NCBI GenBank assembly: GCA_029747585.1 | Contig: JAPEVF010000001.1 | Span: forward strand, 307,487-371,486 | Direction: 5' to 3' | Origin: Pleurotus djamor | Taxonomy: Eukaryota > Basidiomycota > Agaricomycetes > Agaricales > Pleurotaceae | DNA length: 64,000 bases | Shown here: positions 24,129 through 36,311 of the stretch, piece by piece | Position numbering within the stretch: the stretch's first letter is position 1 | Layout: each line of letters starts with the position of its first letter | Program-made: the position numbers and the translations under genes | Notes under the pieces: model-generated | What the model saw: the letters and a program-made list of their open reading frames with translations, nothing else | Databases searched by the model: none | What the model was told of the DNA's origin: nothing

Positions 24129-24806
24129 ACATTGTGCTACCAATACCCTCTAGATGTGTCTATCACAGCATTTATTTGATGTTCACGTACACTGCCGACT
24201 CACCGTCTGCTTGAGCCTGCACTTTCACTCTCAGGGGTTCGTGGGTTCGTGGTGATCGTGGGACCCAGTGCTTGTATAAAGGGGCAGAAAATCAACGTCG
24301 ATATTTGTTTCCTTCGAATCCTCTACGTCCAACGCGAGCGTTTCCGTGGTGAGCTTTTCTTTCCTGCGTTCTTCTCGTGATGAGTTTCTTGCTGTGCACC
24401 AGTCCAAGTCCTTACGGGATGCTGCGGACCAAAGCCAGACTCTCTATATACGCTTGAGGGTCCTGAAATTTTCTTTTTTCCTCTCAGTTCTTCCCAGTGC
24501 CTCAACTAAAACACGCTTCTTTCACCCAGGCCTTGTATTTCTTCTACTGCGTGTCGCGTAACGTTATGCTGAGGGCGTTGGGCTCGCATTGTGAAATTTT
24601 CTCACCTCGCGTGATCGCGTCTGGGCCGGCGGTTATAGTTATACGCATCAGTAACCTATGTAATTTATCATCTGCTTTGTATCTGTTTCAAGGAATCGTT
24701 GTATCCATGCATTTCTTCCGTTCCATCCACCTCGACTGATCTTTGTACCACATCTTTATCTCTCTCATCTGCTATTCAGTTTGCTTTCGTTCTACGACCG
24801 TAATCG
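24129..24806. promoter_or_regulatory. Upstream region of the importin gene with a TATA-like box
   Basis: There are 678 bases between two plus-strand genes. A TATA-like box (TATAAAG) is at 24275-24281, about 530 bases before the importin ATG. This implies a long 5' leader, a leader intron, or an independent short transcript. Small open frames here lack coding character. Confidence 0.35.
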
Positions 24807-27800
24807 ATGAATCGTCTCGCCCCATCACTCTCGCGAAGCGCGATACAGTCCGTATCCCCAGAGGAATTGCTAGATGCTGTCTCCGGCGCTGCATCTCAAG
24901 ACCCAGTTCGAGTCAAAGACTGTTCAGCTCGCTTGAAGCTGTTCTTGGAGGTCGCTGGGACATATGACTTACTCCATGAAATAGCCATTCAGAGACAGCT
25001 TCCCTTGGCCGTCCGTCAGCAAGCCATCATCCAGTTCAAGAATGGTGCTCTGGGTCATTGGCGGTCTAGAAAGTCTGTGATGCACTCGATCATCTAAACA
25101 ACCCTCTCAATCGGTTCTTTCGTAGGCTTCTTTCTGAAGAACAGAGGGGACGGATACGTGCGCGTTGCTTGCTGTTCGTGGATGAGCAGGACGACGTGGT
25201 ACGCATGCATTCACATTTGCTTTTTGTGGTTTCGAGCTGAGCTCCCTGTGCACCACGTAGATCGCGGATTGCAATGAGGTCATTGTCTCCAAGATCGCTC
25301 GATATGACTTCGCGAACAATTGGTGAATATCTCGCGTAATCCTATCTCCTTCGTATCTCAATCCCGAGCTTTCCTTTCCTCGGACTATGCTAGGGCCAAC
25401 CTACTCTCCGAGCTCATGGCTCTCGTTGATTCCAACCTGCAAGCACGATATTCTTCTCCCATAGACGACCCCAATCAAACATTGATCTTACGACGAAGCC
25501 TGTATCTGTTGAATGCTGTCATCAAAGAACTGAGCAGCGTGAAGATGTTGAATGGCGTGAAAATAATGACGAAGGTGAGTCTCCTTGTTTCCTGCCCAAG
25601 AACGCGCTTACGGACTTGAAGAATGACTTATCCTAAGGTCGTCGATGACCTGCGAGCCATCTTCCAAGGTTATTATACGCGCATTTGCACCAGCTTCTCC
25701 AATCCGTCCATGACTGCCCAAGAACTCAGTTCACAACGCATATATACGGACATGATGCTCGGTCATGTTTGCTTCAAATCTCTTATAAAAATGACTTTAT
25801 GGGCTTGGCAGCGATACGAGAGAACCACTCCTCAAGAACAGGCCATCAGTTCGCAATGGGTAAGCTAGTCCACTCGTCCATGCGCGAAGCCTACTCACAG
25901 AGCTCGCTAGCTAGGTGCCTTGTTCTCCAGTTGTGCAGGGCAACTCCAAACTCTCTTCAACATGCGCAAATCCATCTTGTCGGCAGTCCCCCTTCAAACT
26001 GTGGAATCTGATCCACATCTCAAGAGATCCATTGACCTTCTTACCCGACATATCCGCGCTTTCGGCAAATACTTCCGTAGACTACAACAGCTCAATAACA
26101 AAGCGTTCTTGGAGCTGCCCGGGTCGGCTGAATTGATTCTTTACTATTGGGCACAAGTGTCCGAATCAATCAATCATCCTCCAGAGGCCCTTGCAGGTTC
26201 GTTTGCTTCAAATTCTCCAGTTTCTTTGCTCTGATGTGTTACCCTTCCAAAGATTCCAACCTCGTACTATACCCTGTGCGATTCTTGGTTCAAGCGATGT
26301 CACTATTCAAAGAGAATCTTCCACAGTGGCGAAAGCAAGGCAATCAAAACCGTGCGTCCTCACCCTACTTTTACATCTCCAGGGTCACAACCGATTATAA
26401 CAGTAACCCCGGGCTTGACCAACGACTTCGTCGAGCGCGCCGTTGAACTGCTCGTCACCCGATTCATCCCACTACACCCATCTGACTTGGAAAGGTGGAT
26501 GGAAGACCCTGAAGAGTGGGTTTCTGAGGAAAGTAAAGAAAGCGACCACTGGGAATATGAGATTCGTGTGTGTTGACTCTCCTTCTCTTCGCCTCGTTTG
26601 ATACTCATTTTGCTGGTATACCAGGCCTGCAGCGAACGGGTCCTTATGTCGCTCGCGTCACAATATCAACCCGTCGTTGTACCCCTCCTCAAAAGGTTCT
26701 TCGAGCAAATGGCCTGTTAGTCAACTACTCCCATAATGCCTCCGATCATTGACTAAGTTTCCAACATATAACAGTACAAATAAGGTCGGATTTACAAGGA
26801 ATCATCGAGAAGGAAGCCTTGTATTGTGCCCTTGGTCGATGCGCTGGTAGACTGAAAGATACCATTCCCTTCGACTCTTGGCTTCAGACCACGCTCATCG
26901 TCGAGGCTCGCGATCCTCATCCAAGGTTGGCTAGAATCGCTTTGGATGGTCTGAAAGTCAGCTGAAATCAGTTTACGTTCAGTTCTCCGATCATCAAACG
27001 AAGAATTGCATGGCTGATTGGAAAGTGGGTCAATGAACAGTGTACAACACCAAACAATCCGCATATTTGGCAGATACTCCTACAACTCCTCCGAGATCGA
27101 GGCCCAGGGACAGACTCCGTCGTTCGGTTGACTGCTGCCGTGGCTCTGGGTGAATGTGTCGACGTACGTCAATCATGCCTACCTCGTCTCTCTTCTTGGT
27201 GGTGCTTCACGCTTACTTTCCATCAGTCCTTAGAGTTCCGTGTCGACTCATTTGTCCCGAGTTTGCCTGATGCCGTGGCGGAGTTGTTGAAAATCCTTGG
27301 TGAAGTAGAGATATCGGAGACGAAGCGGAGGATCGCGAAGACTTTGAATATCATTGTACAACAAAGCGGGACGCATGTCACCCCGCTAGCCCCCGCTATC
27401 GCGAACCCTATACCCTCTTTATGTAAGTTGGACCTTGACCNNTTTTTTTTTTGCGGTGGCCTCACGCCCAACTCTACAGGGAATCAGGCTGCAGAGGACT
27501 GGATTTTCAAGGCCACCCTTCTCGAGATGGTGACGATTCTTGTTGGTGTATGTATCAGGACACTTCGTTTTCATCTCGGGTCTGCTGGTTAATTTCGTGT
27601 GTAGGCTATCAAGGCGGAGTCGGTATCATTGACTGGACTAGTCGTACCTTTGCTCAGAGAGTGTCTCCTACCGGTCGTGAGTCCTCTTTCGTTTCGCTCT
27701 CATGTATTTCCCAACCATTTTCACAGAACATGGCCCACTTAGACGAAGATGCTTTTACCCTATGGTTGGCAGCGCTTCGCAATGCCACTACACTTCAACA

Positions 27801-28997
27801 AAACCTCGATGGATCGCCATCCCTCCTCGACTTATTTCCCTCGGCGATGAACGTATTCACCTCAAATCTCGACCTTCTTGGCAGCGTTACCGAGATTGTT
27901 ACTTCATATCTATTCTTGAATTCTCAATTGTTATTGATGGTAAGTTCTCTCTATGTTCTGACATGTGCAAACACCAACCGTATCTTGATTAGACCTATGG
28001 AGCACATGTCTTTCAAGCTTTCGCTCAGGCATTACAAAGTGGAGGCATCGCTGCGAACATCAAGCAAATGATCATCGCTCTTGAGTTCATTATTCAACTC
28101 ACACCTCCATCTCTTTGGGCTGAGTCTATGCATGTCTCTGGGCTATTCACGTACTTGATTTCCAAAATCAACGATCCCGAGGTAAACTCGGTGGTCTCTA
28201 CTTGAAGGCTGATCTAACCATTGGTATCAGACAGGGTCGATTATTTTGACCGAATTGATCTACCTCTTTGCCCGCATGATCTTAGCGGATCGCCAGATGT
28301 TTGCACAACTGATGTCCGCGAGCGCATCCGCCAAGAATGTACCGGAAAATACACTATACGAAGGCTTGCTTGATCAATGGTGGAGCAAAGTTGGTTTCCT
28401 CAGTTCTCTCCTGGAAACCATATTAATGATTTCTTATAGTTCGATGCGATGTCTGAGGCACGCTACCGGAAGCTCACGGCGATGGGGATTGCAGCCTTGG
28501 TAGCGAATGGTCATGCGGAAGTGCTCAAACGATTGACGGGCGATATCTTCAATATTTGGCTCGACGTCCTCGGGGAACTCAAAGAGGCAGACACGGATTT
28601 CGACGACGGGTGAGTCCTGCTGCAAAGTCGCGTACCTTTTTTTTTTTTCAAACCTATGCGTAGTGGTGTCCCGTCTCCTTCAAACTTGAGACGATACTGG
28701 GAACTTGATGAAGCTCCGGATGATTACTACGCTAATTCTGCTGGTACTCCAGAGTATGAACGTCGGAAAGCGGTACGTCTCTGCTGCAAAATGTTTTTGT
28801 GTTCCAGCCTCAAGTCGCAGCAGCTCTATGACCGCGATCCAGTCCGTGTCGTCAAACTCAATGAATTCGTCGACTCCCAATTGTTGGACCTCAAGATGAA
28901 CATCGGCTTCCAGAACTTCCAGAACTGCCTTGTAAATGCCGACGATACTGTTCTCCGCCAACTGCAAGTAGACCTCAGATGCTCATTGGGCAACTAA
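24807..28997 (+). CDS. KAP120: Importin-beta family karyopherin (importin-11/Kap120-like)
   Basis: Karyopherins of this family carry cargo through nuclear pores with Ran; Kap120/importin-11 imports ribosome-assembly and other factors. The start ATG (MNRLAPSLSRSAIQSV) is followed by the importin-beta N-terminal pattern: LRQ-type helices with RQLPLAVRQQAIIQFKNGALGHW, then LLSEEQRGRIRARCL and IVSKIARYDFANNW. Next come LILRRSLYLLNAVIKELSSVKM and IFQGYYTRICTSF, which fit importin-11 better than other karyopherins. HEAT-like helices continue through at least 14 exons. The last exon ends DLKMNIGFQNFQNCLVNADD and a stop at 28997. The Ns at 27441-27442 fall in an intron beside a T run, so they do not affect the protein. 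Length is about 1000 residues. I did not verify every splice site. Confidence 0.83.
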
Positions 28998-29064
28998 GCG
29001 ACTGGACACATCTTCACGCATCTTCACGCATTACATCCCTGAGTAAATAGACATTGCTACAAAA

Positions 29065-30561
29065 TTAATAATCCTCCGAATACCCAGAGCCAGTAAAGCT
29101 ACCAACAGATGCAGACATGTCCGTAGCATCTAGATCGCTGCTAAACTCGTAGTCGCTGGTGGTCTCCACCTCCGACTCTGGCGCTGTTAACCGTTCTGCA
29201 CTCTTTACAACTTCTGCGCAGCGTACACATTCCCAGCCGCCTTCAGTTTCCTCTGATGCATGGACTAGCCTCTCTGCTATGCAGTGGTAGCAGTATACAT
29301 CTCCGCATGATGCGATGTAGGGCGTGTTTATAGGGAATGACGGTGGCTCTTGTTCAGAAACTTCACCGCCATACGCAGACGGTATGTTCGCAGCCAACGT
29401 TGAGAAAGCATTCGATGGGTCGGAGGGATTGAGATTGACGGACGCGTTTTCGGCACATATCGCACACTGGTCAGCAGGCATTTTCCAGTACAATCCTCTT
29501 CGGCGTGCGGGCGCTGATGGTTGCTTCGAACTTTGTCCTTTGGAGATAGCTGATGGCAGCAGATATGTAAGGTTTCCGGGATTGAGGAAAGAGAGAAGTC
29601 GCGTAATGCGACGACTGAGAGAACGCGTGTTGATCAAGGGGAGCAGGAAGAGGAGGAATTCCTAATGATAGGTATAGTGAGTACCTTACATTGCCCGTTA
29701 TCAAGTACCGAAATACTCACAGTGAAAGCGTGCCAAACCATCTGGCGATTCATAAATTCGTAGCTCACATCCCGCTTGACAAGTCTGCGTGAAGGGACAA
29801 GCATCATCCCCAGCAACCTATCAGCCAACGCGCGATACCTATAAGGGAGGGGAGAAGTTCAATCCTGTCGCAGATTGAGGATATGGGGTACACACTTTCC
29901 GTTCCAAAGAAAGGCGACAAAATTCGCCAGTGCGAAGAATGTCCACAGGGATTCAGTCGAAGTCATGAGGTCCCAAAGCCTACGCCGTATATCGGAAGAT
30001 GGAGCTTCTGGCCAGGAGTTTGACAATGCTCGTGCGCGTAGGCGTGCATGCAGGTACGGCAATAAGATGGTCAATCCACCATGGAAGAGTAAAGTCCGCC
30101 TTGGAAGACCAGATGCTAGATATATATGAGCTCTGCAGTACTTAGGGATCGAGAAATGCTCACGAGTTAGGACGCCGCCACGGCCGGTTGACGTAGTGTA
30201 TCGTAAGTCCTGCAATGACGCTCCGTAGGTTGACCCGGTATTCCACATGGAAAGTTTGTACAGAGTTAACTGTATGATGAGGCGTAGCTCATACTCGTGC
30301 ATGGATCTGAAAGAAGGCTTCAGCCAGGTCAAAGCTTGGTTTTCTAGCCAGAATTGCGAGCCATACGTTTAACAAAGCCAAAGCCGACTTGAGCGGTTCT
30401 TGAAGCAGTTGGACGAGTTCTTGGTCGAGTAGCTCCGAGTCCAGTTGGCCTACTCGGAGCGGACGAGGAGAAGGGGTAGCAGAACCTCGCAGGGATTTCC
30501 ATATTTCTTCGAGGCGAGGCTGAGTGCGCTCCCAAGCGTCTTGCCAGGCGGTGGTGGTCAT
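29065..30561 (-). CDS. PEX2: PEX2, peroxisomal RING E3 ligase
   Basis: Pex2, Pex10 and Pex12 form the peroxisomal membrane channel and ligase that ubiquitinates and recycles the import receptor Pex5. The likely start is the ATG at 30561 (MTTTAWQDAWERTQPRLEEI). The Pex2/10/12 N-terminal domain is clear: LRLIIQLTLYKLSMWNTGSTYGASLQDLRY, then hydrophobic segments including LWTFFALANFVAFLWNGK and RRLVKRDVSYEFMNRQMVW. The C-terminal RING begins CAIC and continues ASCGDVYCYHCIAERL and WECVRC. About 48 residues separate CAIC from the next Cys, and the usual CGH is CGD, so the His ligand position is Asp. An acidic tail ends in GYSEDY. It is divergent from FRS2, with 129 bases between the start codons. 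Confidence 0.9.
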
Positions 30562-30690
30562 GTCGGTCGGAAGCACTGGAAACTTTGGGCCGGAGGTTGT
30601 GATCGCTGAAAATTAGGGGCTTGATAAAAGATTAGTTTGTGATCGAGTCACCGAGGAAAGGCATAACTATCCAACACCGTATTCATCAAC

Positions 30691-32710
30691 ATGGCTGAAG
30701 CTCTGCAGCAAGCCATCCTCGACACCCTAAATGCCGAATCCAAAATCGCTGACACGAGAGCTCTTGTCCTTCCTGGAGAGAAACTCCCCGCCACGTCCAA
30801 CGATGCTCAGATCGCAATTCTCGGCGCCCTCAATTCGTTGTCAAGTCGAGACGTTAGTGCCTCTTAGCATACCTTGGATCGACATGCAAATGATCTGTAT
30901 GCTAGATGGTTACTTATGAAACCCATGAAGTCATATCACACGTGCTGACGCCGGAGGGCGAGCAAATAGTTGATCAAGGATCCCATGAAGCACGCGTATG
31001 GTCGGCCCTCGCGCTGAAGGGTCAGGGTGATCCAGTGTCTCCTGCTCAGTTGAAGAAGCTGGTTGGCGACGAAACGGCCAAGGTTGGTCAAGGTCGGGCG
31101 TTCAAGAATGGTTGGGTAGGCAAAGAGGGAGATGGTCTCGTCAAACTTGTAAGTTCTTCATACTTCCTGTGTTATTACTAAATTTCGATGCTGGCGTTAG
31201 GTCTCAGATATTAAGGACGTCACCAAGGATGACCTTGTCGAAATCAAAGCCACCGGCACGCTGAAATCGGGTGAAAAGACACTTGCTGATCTACGGAAAC
31301 GCAAACTTATCGTTCAAAAGTATGTTTCGACCTCTTGCGATTCCCTCCCAACACACTTACCTTTCCTCGCTCATAGGAAAGGCCAATGGTTCTCTGTGAA
31401 CAAGGGCTCGAACTTCAGCACGTCAATAGCCAAACCCGAGACGGACCTCACCGTAGACATGCTTACATCGTAAGCAAGCCAACAACCATCCACCTATCCT
31501 CAGCCCGCTGACATCTTACAGAGGCTCATGGAAAACCTCCACTTTCAAGAAATATAACTTTGAGGCTGAAGGCATACCCACTAACGGAGGTGCATTACAC
31601 CCACTCCTGAAGGTCAGGGAAGAGATAAGAAATATCTTCCTTGAGATGGGGTAAGCCATCAATAGATATTCTTACCCTTTGCCGCTGAATTCCTGGGTAG
31701 CTTCGCAGAGATGCCCACCGCATCCTTCGTAGAATCCGGGTTCTGGTGCTTCGATGCTCTTTTCGTCCCACAACAGCATCCAGCACGCGATCTTCAAGAT
31801 ACCTTCTATCTTTCAGGTTCAGTATCCAGCTCACCCTCCCCCCTCGTTCTCCCTGACATTTATCCTAGACCCTAGCACATCGCTTCCTCCTCGAAAAGAC
31901 TACTACGATCTCGTCTCGAAAGTGCACGAGCACGGTGGGTTTGGCTCAACTGGCTATCGAGCCCCGTGGGTCGAAGAAGAATCAAGAAAACTCCTCCTTC
32001 GCACGCACACTACCGCTTCCTCCGCCCACATGCTTTACAAGCTCGCTGCGAAGTGCCGTGGCGAGCACGTAGAGGGCGACGAGAGCGAATACACCCATGG
32101 CGCCGAGCCAACAACAGGCAGCGAGCGTGGTGATCCAAAGACAGACGACGGATTCCGACCTGCAAAGTTGTTCAGTATTGATCGTGTCTTCCGAAATGAA
32201 ACAATGGATGCCACTCACTTGGCCGAGTTCCACCAAGTTGAAGGCGTCGTTGCTGACAGAAACTTGACTTTGGCTGATCTCATAGGCTTTATGAGAGTCT
32301 TCTTCAACAAGATGGGTATCGAGAAGGTCCGCTTCAAGCCAGCTTATAATCCATATACGGAGGTATGACCCACGGTTACTTCCTGCAATGCATACTGACG
32401 CAGTCCCTCAGCCATCGCTTGAAATCTTTGCCTTCCACCCCATGCTCAATCGCTGGGTCGAGGTTGGAAACAGCGGCATGTTCAGACCTGAGATGCTGGA
32501 ACCCATGGGCTTCCCTAAAGATGTCCGTGTTCATGGCTGGGGTCTGAGTTTGGAGCGACCGACGATGATCAGGTCCGTCCCAGCATCTCACCCGTTTCAC
32601 CTCTACTAAGCCATCTAAACCATAGATATGGAATCAACAACATTCGTACACTCGTCGGCCACAAAGTATCCATCGATGGCATAGAAAATTCACCAGCGGT
32701 TCGTTTTTAG
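30691..32710 (+). CDS. FRS2: Phenylalanyl-tRNA synthetase alpha subunit, cytosolic
   Basis: This is the catalytic class II subunit that charges tRNA-Phe as an alpha2-beta2 enzyme with FRS1. Exon 1 is 30691-30852 ([18 protein letters not shown]). Exon 2 starts at 30906, and about eight more follow, ending at the tag at 32708-32710. N-terminal winged-helix DNA/tRNA-binding repeats ([34 protein letters not shown]) precede the core. Class II motif 2 is [19 protein letters not shown], and motif 3 is [29 protein letters not shown] and [23 protein letters not shown] are also diagnostic. The gene converges on the PRM10-like gene with about 80 bases between the stops. The partner subunit gene FRS1 lies about 8 kb downstream. 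Confidence 0.96.
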
Positions 32711-32790
32711 ATGTAACAAATAAGATTTTGAGTAGGGTACTACAACTCTGCAACCGTGTATTTTGTAGGATGTAGTAAGTAATGGTGCGA

Positions 32791-35331
32791 CTAGAAGGAG
32801 AAGACGGCAGCANTTTTTTCTTGTACCAAACATATAAACCAAAGCTTGGCTCATGAACAATCCGACAGTGATACCAATCGTGACCGCGATCATCGCGCCG
32901 CCGATATCGATACCATTGCCATTCGCGGAGATTCCACCAGCTTGAGATAGACCAGACTATAAGAGTGATGTGATGAGTGTGTATTGAGAGTCTGAGATGG
33001 TCGTCTGGGACTACTCACTGGTACGAGGAACAACACGCCAGTTACCATGGACGTAAACGCAGTGCCCCCCATCTTCCTGGAGTAAAAGTTCCCAAGAACA
33101 CCAACGGTAAAAGCTCCAATAGCAGATACGACGTCCGAGCGATTGAAGATAAAGTGATTGGCCAGCTTGTTAGACGCGTAGCTCACACAAGAGATAGCCA
33201 CCATGACAGGGAGTTGTTTACTCTTCCATGGTTGTTGGTTAGCCAGCGAGGACAGCGTCGAGAACAACGGCACAATGATGAAGACCGTCCAGAAGGGGAA
33301 GGGCTGAAGATACCACGACCGATTGGCAGGGCGGTAGCATCCGTTATGGATATCGTAAGTTGTAAGAGGTACCGTGTTTATGAAGGTCCAGGATCCAGTG
33401 GCGGGAAGCGTGTCCGTGTCATTGTCAGAGATCCAAGAGCCAGATAAGGTCACGGATGCCATGGTTTGGTTGGCCATTTGATCGAGGCGATGCCGCGAGT
33501 TTCGGTCGAACAGTAGGTAAAAGTCGGAGCCTATTTGGAGGCCGAATCCGAGGAAAAGGGTGTATATCAAAGCGTAAACCATCTTGACGCTGCCACATAG
33601 GATATTCTTCGACGCCAGCTCGAGGGAACTGCTGACTACAATATGAAATCAGCGCACTGATATAAGCCCAGAAGGCACCAGTGCAAACTTACGAATCAAG
33701 TAACCTGGAAGGATGCCAATGATTGCCGATGAAGAGATCGCTGCGTAGCAAAATATCTGGCTGCGTATACTGCTCAAGCCTCGAGCCGTGAACGAGATGA
33801 AAATAGTAACCGTAATCCTTCGGATAATGAGCGAGAGCAAATTAGCGAAGTCGAAGGCTAGGGACTCACTCAAAGACGTTAGCATAGATGGAGCTTTTGG
33901 AAGCCAGGAAGAGTTGCAGAAAAGCGAGGACCAAAGCACAACCACCAGCCACCCACATGTCAAGGAAGGAGCCACCGAACGCGAGAGGACAGATAAGCGA
34001 AGACAAGCAAAACGCCAGGATACATCGAAACCATCGAGGATAGACGGGACCAGCATGCAGCAGCGCGTCAAGTTGCCCAGAAGCTCCCTTCGCGCTAATT
34101 TCATCGTGGACGACCGATCGGTAGATGAGATGAACCTTGTGAAGAGCACCGAGCGAGAGAGCACCGCCGCATTTGACAAAGTGAGTTTCAGAGCAACCCA
34201 TTTCTTGATCACCAAACGAGCATATGATAACCCCAGGAAGATGGATAAATTCAGCCTCGACCTCCAGAATACGAGCAGCAGCAACGAGTTGTGATTCAAT
34301 CCGATGTGAAGGCGCGCCAAAGGTCATCAAAGCACGGGCCAGTTTCAGCAGGAATTCTTGTCGATTAATCATAGCTATTTAGCTTCGGTGTGAAAGCGAG
34401 AGACCAGAGCAGCGATATACCACTTACAAGTTACATTATACTCGATTCGAGCCCTCATCAAATGCTTTCGACGCGCTCGATAGTCCATCTGCCTGAGCGT
34501 ATTCTTTTCGACATCTTCTCGATCTTCTAGGTGTTCAGCATGCATTCCAGTCACTCGAGGGTCGTCCGGGTCGTAAACGTCCGAGCCATTGGACATTACA
34601 GAAACCATTGAGTTCGCCCGTCGGTATCTGGGTCTGCCAGATGAGAACCCTCTGGGAAAGTCTTCGGTATTTTGTCGACTCATAGAGGGTCCATTCGCCA
34701 TATCTTGGTTGATAGCATACAAGTCCAGCATATTGGCGAGAACACCACGACGTTTCATAGCACGGTCAGCCTCGGGGTCCACACTCGGAAGGTCTTCAGG
34801 TGCATAGTTTCGATATTGTTGGTCAGAAAAACTGATTGCTCGACCTCTTTGAGGGAATGAAGCAGGGCTTTCAATTTGTTGATACGATTGCGCGGGAGGG
34901 GGAATATCGTAAGGGTGTTCGTATGACGAAAGCGAGTACTTGTTGTAGGGATCGTTCTTCGACGGCGGATCTCCAGTAAGTGTAGCATCAGAGTTCCGAC
35001 GAGGGTCCGTCGATTGTGCATTTATTTGACTGAGTCGCCTGTGTTGAGCGGCATAGTCGTTCGGTTGTTCCGGTGTCTCTTGAGGTGCATGTTCGAAAAG
35101 CGGGATATCCCTTTGCGGCGGGGTCATATATCGCGTTACAGGCGTTTGCTGCGCTGGCGAGGGCGTCAAATTTGGCGTGTACGGTCGTTCGATTCTAAGC
35201 GTGCTTCGTCTCGGGCCATTCCTAAGCGTCGATGGAGGTATCGCCCTAGGCGTGGAGGGCTCATCAGAGTTTTGAAAAGTCGCGGAGGTCGGCGAGCGTG
35301 AGTCCCAGTCGTTCGCATCATTGTAGGACAT
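32791..35331 (-). CDS. PRM10/ThrE-family multispanning membrane protein (DUF1212)
   Basis: The start ATG at 35331 (MSYNDANDWDSRSPTSATF) begins about 300 hydrophilic, Ser/Pro/Arg-rich residues. A core resembling yeast Prm10 and the bacterial threonine exporter ThrE follows: RQEFLLKLARALMTFGAPSH, then LGVEAEFIHLPG-like and CGGALSLGALHKVHLIYR. At least eight hydrophobic segments come after this, for example CILAFCLSSLICPLAFGGSF and GAFTVGVLGNFYSRKMGGTAF. A luminal loop between them has several N-x-S/T sites (NQT, NDT, NRS). The N at 32813 sits in an A run near the C-terminus. Across it the frame reads GTRKK then AAVFSF and a stop at 32791. Prm10 is pheromone-regulated in yeast; its substrate is not known. 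Confidence 0.85.
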
Positions 35332-35411
35332 GGTGGGCGGTGGCAACGGGCAAAGCTGGCAAGCGCAAGAACGAACAAACCACGAAGTAAATTACATCAT
35401 CGGACCCCTAT

Positions 35412-36068
35412 TTATTTCGGCGCAACAAAATCGGTGACCTTCAATCCCATGTTACTGTCTGCCCCAACGACGATTTCCTTGAACCCCAACTTGCGATAAA
35501 ACGCTTTAGCATTCTCGTTGCGTGGGTCCAGCCCGACCCAAACACCATCAATCCCCTGTTCACTAAGGTGCTTGACCGCCTCTGCTATCAACTTTCTACC
35601 CCATCCCTGCTTCTGGTATGCATCCAGGATATCGATATGTAAATGAGCTGGAGAGAATGCGATGTTGGCGTCCGGGGCAGCAGGGAAGTTCCATATACGA
35701 TCGATATAGGTTTTATCGGCGTCCTTCAGCTCTTTATCGTAACCTGTATCTCTGGCTTCATCGTCTTTTGGGAGGGGAAATTTCGCCTGTACGGCGGGCC
35801 ACCACGTCGCAGAAGCCTCCCTCTCGAACGTCCGTGTATCCGTCGAGGACAGAACGTATCCAACCACCTCTTTCGTCTCCTCCACCTCCATGACGAATCC
35901 AAAAGTAGTCGGCAGTTTCACGTAGGGGATAGCATAAACCAACCCAGGCAACTCGCCATAGCTGTGTAGTTCCTCTGAACTATCCCCTGCGTTGGCCGTC
36001 AGAAGGCAAATACGGGACAAAGCTGCCTCGTCCTTTTCGTTGGCACGGCGAATGATGATACGAGACAT
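35412..36068 (-). CDS. GNAT-family N-acetyltransferase
   Basis: This is an intronless gene of 218 residues, from ATG at 36068 (MSRIIIRRANEKDEAALSRI) to FVAPK. The GNAT fold is recognisable. An N-terminal IIIRRANEKDEAAL strand-helix comes first. A central VEETKEVVGYVLSS pair of strands follows. Motif A is LHIDILDAYQKQGWGRKLIAEAVKHL, with the acetyl-CoA binding Q-x-x-G-x-G/A pattern. Motif B is GVWVGLDPRNENAKAFYRKLGFKEI. The arrangement, with a Trp-rich insert (ATWWPAVQAKF and IDRIWNFP), recalls GNAT domains of the O-GlcNAcase C-terminal type. The acceptor cannot be predicted. Single-exon structure is unusual in this window. Confidence 0.87.
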   Translation of the reverse strand: MSRIIIRRANEKDEAALSRICLLTANAGDSSEELHSYGELPGLVYAIPYVKLPTTFGFVMEVEETKEVVGYVLSSTDTRTFEREASATWWPAVQAKFPLPKDDEARDTGYDKELKDADKTYIDRIWNFPAAPDANIAFSPAHLHIDILDAYQKQGWGRKLIAEAVKHLSEQGIDGVWVGLDPRNENAKAFYRKLGFKEIVVGADSNMGLKVTDFVAPK

Positions 36069-36311
36069 AAGGCGAAGGCCAATTCGGACGAACCTCGGGG
36101 CTCAGCGCTCAGTGATAGTCGTACTTTCCAAAAGGTATATAGTCTACTAAGAGCTATTTAGGGATAATAAAGAAGCTATGTTAATACACGAGATCCGAAA
36201 CAGATGCTTTGTTACTTATAGTTGGTTGGTTGATTGAAGCTCGAGGCAAGGATGAGTCCGGGAGCAAGATGGATGGTGGGTCCAGGGAATGGATATGCCA
36301 GCTGATAATAC

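Noticed and set aside
32791..32893. Apparent truncation of the PRM10-like protein at GTRK
   Set aside because: The N in an A run explains it. The next frame gives KKAAVFSF and a stop, as expected for a complete C-terminus.
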